A program made the translations under genes and the position numbers. A stretch of 42,679 nucleotides of DNA from Spirochaetota bacterium (GTDB lineage Bacteria > Spirochaetota > Spirochaetia > Sphaerochaetales > Sphaerochaetaceae): the NCBI GenBank assembly GCA_023401595.1, contig JAEXDQ010000014.1, forward strand, positions 1 through 42,679, given 5' to 3'. Of the stretch, positions 42,326 through 42,679 are shown one piece after another (the first letter of the stretch is position 1; every line of letters starts with the position of its first letter). The notes beneath the pieces were generated by a model. That model worked only from the letters and a program-made list of their open reading frames with translations. It had not been told where the DNA came from and searched no databases.

Positions 42326-42618
42326 AGGTACAGACCGACGATGTCCGCGACCTTCTCGGCGAACTGGGAATCCTTGCTTACGCACCAGCTCCGCTGGCGC
42401 TGCAGGACTATGTTGTTCTCCTTGAGCGCCGTCTCGCAGGAAGTCCTGAAGAGCGGTACACATTTGATTCTCCTTGGCAGCTGGGGCATAAGGCCTGTTA
42501 TTCAAACATAATTTTTCTTCCAACGGAATATTTGTTTGATTTTTCGGTATTGCCAATAATCGTTCATTGTTGGTTTCCCCTTCTGGACCGATTCTGATGA
42601 CAGAAGAGGAGATTTCCC

Positions 42619-42679
42619 ATGTTCGAGAGTTTCAAAGTGAGAGCTTTAGAAGTTGATGACACCCACCAGATGTGGAGTG
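42619..42679 (+). CDS. Start of an unknown gene, cut by the window end
   Basis: ATG 42619 with GGAG seven bases upstream opens a frame of 20 codons (MFESFKVRALEVDD and on) without a stop before the window ends. Too short to identify. Confidence 0.45.
   Translation, partial: MFESFKVRALEVDDTHQMWS

Larger units (their letters stand above)
41634..42489 (-). mobile_element. Decayed IS630-family transposase
   Basis: From about 42430 to 41793 the minus strand encodes IS630 motifs: VLQRQRSWCVSKD, KVADIVGLYL, VDEK (first Asp, in a shifted segment), LYVILDNYCTHK (second Asp), and TSASRLNMVEIWF (Glu), ending HYDEHPRPFVWK. It is broken several ways: the N-terminal helix-turn-helix is missing; the VDEK segment (about 42278-42315) is out of frame between two compensating shifts; another shift occurs near 41975; and TAG 41793-41795 interrupts the end, after which the frame continues REVKDAEIRDTITNLIN, the usual IS630 tail. 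Element ends and target duplication were not found. Confidence 0.85.

Overview
The window is a bacterial chromosome segment of moderately high GC. LptC-like and RseC-like envelope proteins and several lipoproteins point to a diderm organism. The fatty-acid operon has the order and the FabK reductase known from Firmicutes. Both together fit a spirochaete of the Sphaerochaeta type, a group known for much gene import from Firmicutes, but no rRNA or core marker in the window settles the taxonomy. The assignment is an inference.

Layout: (1) 1-2525, minus strand: a tightly overlapping operon running YmdB-like phosphoesterase, RseC-like membrane protein, LptC-like lipoprotein, and a lipoprotein with a tandem-repeat Ser/Thr/Pro/Ala stretch that runs off the window. 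(2) 2526-3140: an intergenic repeat block. (3) 3141-5779, plus: a GH3 beta-glucosidase and a DUF4186 protein, then about 600 bp without a convincing gene. (4) 6370-11547, plus: a purine uptake and oxidation operon (AzgA-type permease broken by one frameshift, FeS/FAD and molybdopterin subunits of a xanthine dehydrogenase), facing a GntR/UTRA regulator. (5) 12546-21976, minus: a complete-looking type II fatty-acid operon, acpP-fabK-fabD-fabG-fabF-accB-fabZ-accC-accD-accA, ending in an acyl-CoA synthetase gene and preceded by an AT-rich control region with two interleaved 9-bp inverted repeats. (6) 22438-23175: a nitroreductase. (7) 23625-27834, plus: FGGY kinase, 2-hydroxyacid dehydrogenase, class II aldolase and AEC transporter, probably a catabolic operon for an unidentified sugar or sugar acid.

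(8) 27835-34101: an accessory island. It holds about 1.4 kb without recognisable genes, three small unknown genes, hairpin-rich leaders and three lipoproteins, two of them with chitobiase-C-terminal-like domains. (9) 34531-36046: a divergent DUF4097/MerR pair sharing a textbook MerR-type promoter with a 19-bp spacer. (10) 36239-38378: an orphan PTS IIC-like membrane protein with a D-lactate-dehydrogenase-like enzyme behind a 12-bp-arm palindrome. (11) 38511-39086: a YdeI/OmpD-associated-family protein.

(12) 39087-41453, minus: two CPBP membrane proteases, a stub with the start of a C39 peptidase, a Gly/Ser-rich micro-ORF and a frameshifted small gene with a leader-like motif, all behind one promoter. 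I read this as the decayed remains of a peptide-toxin or bacteriocin-type locus. It is the best candidate here for something undescribed. (13) 41634-42489: a decayed IS630-family transposase next to that locus, then the first codons of a plus-strand gene at the window end.
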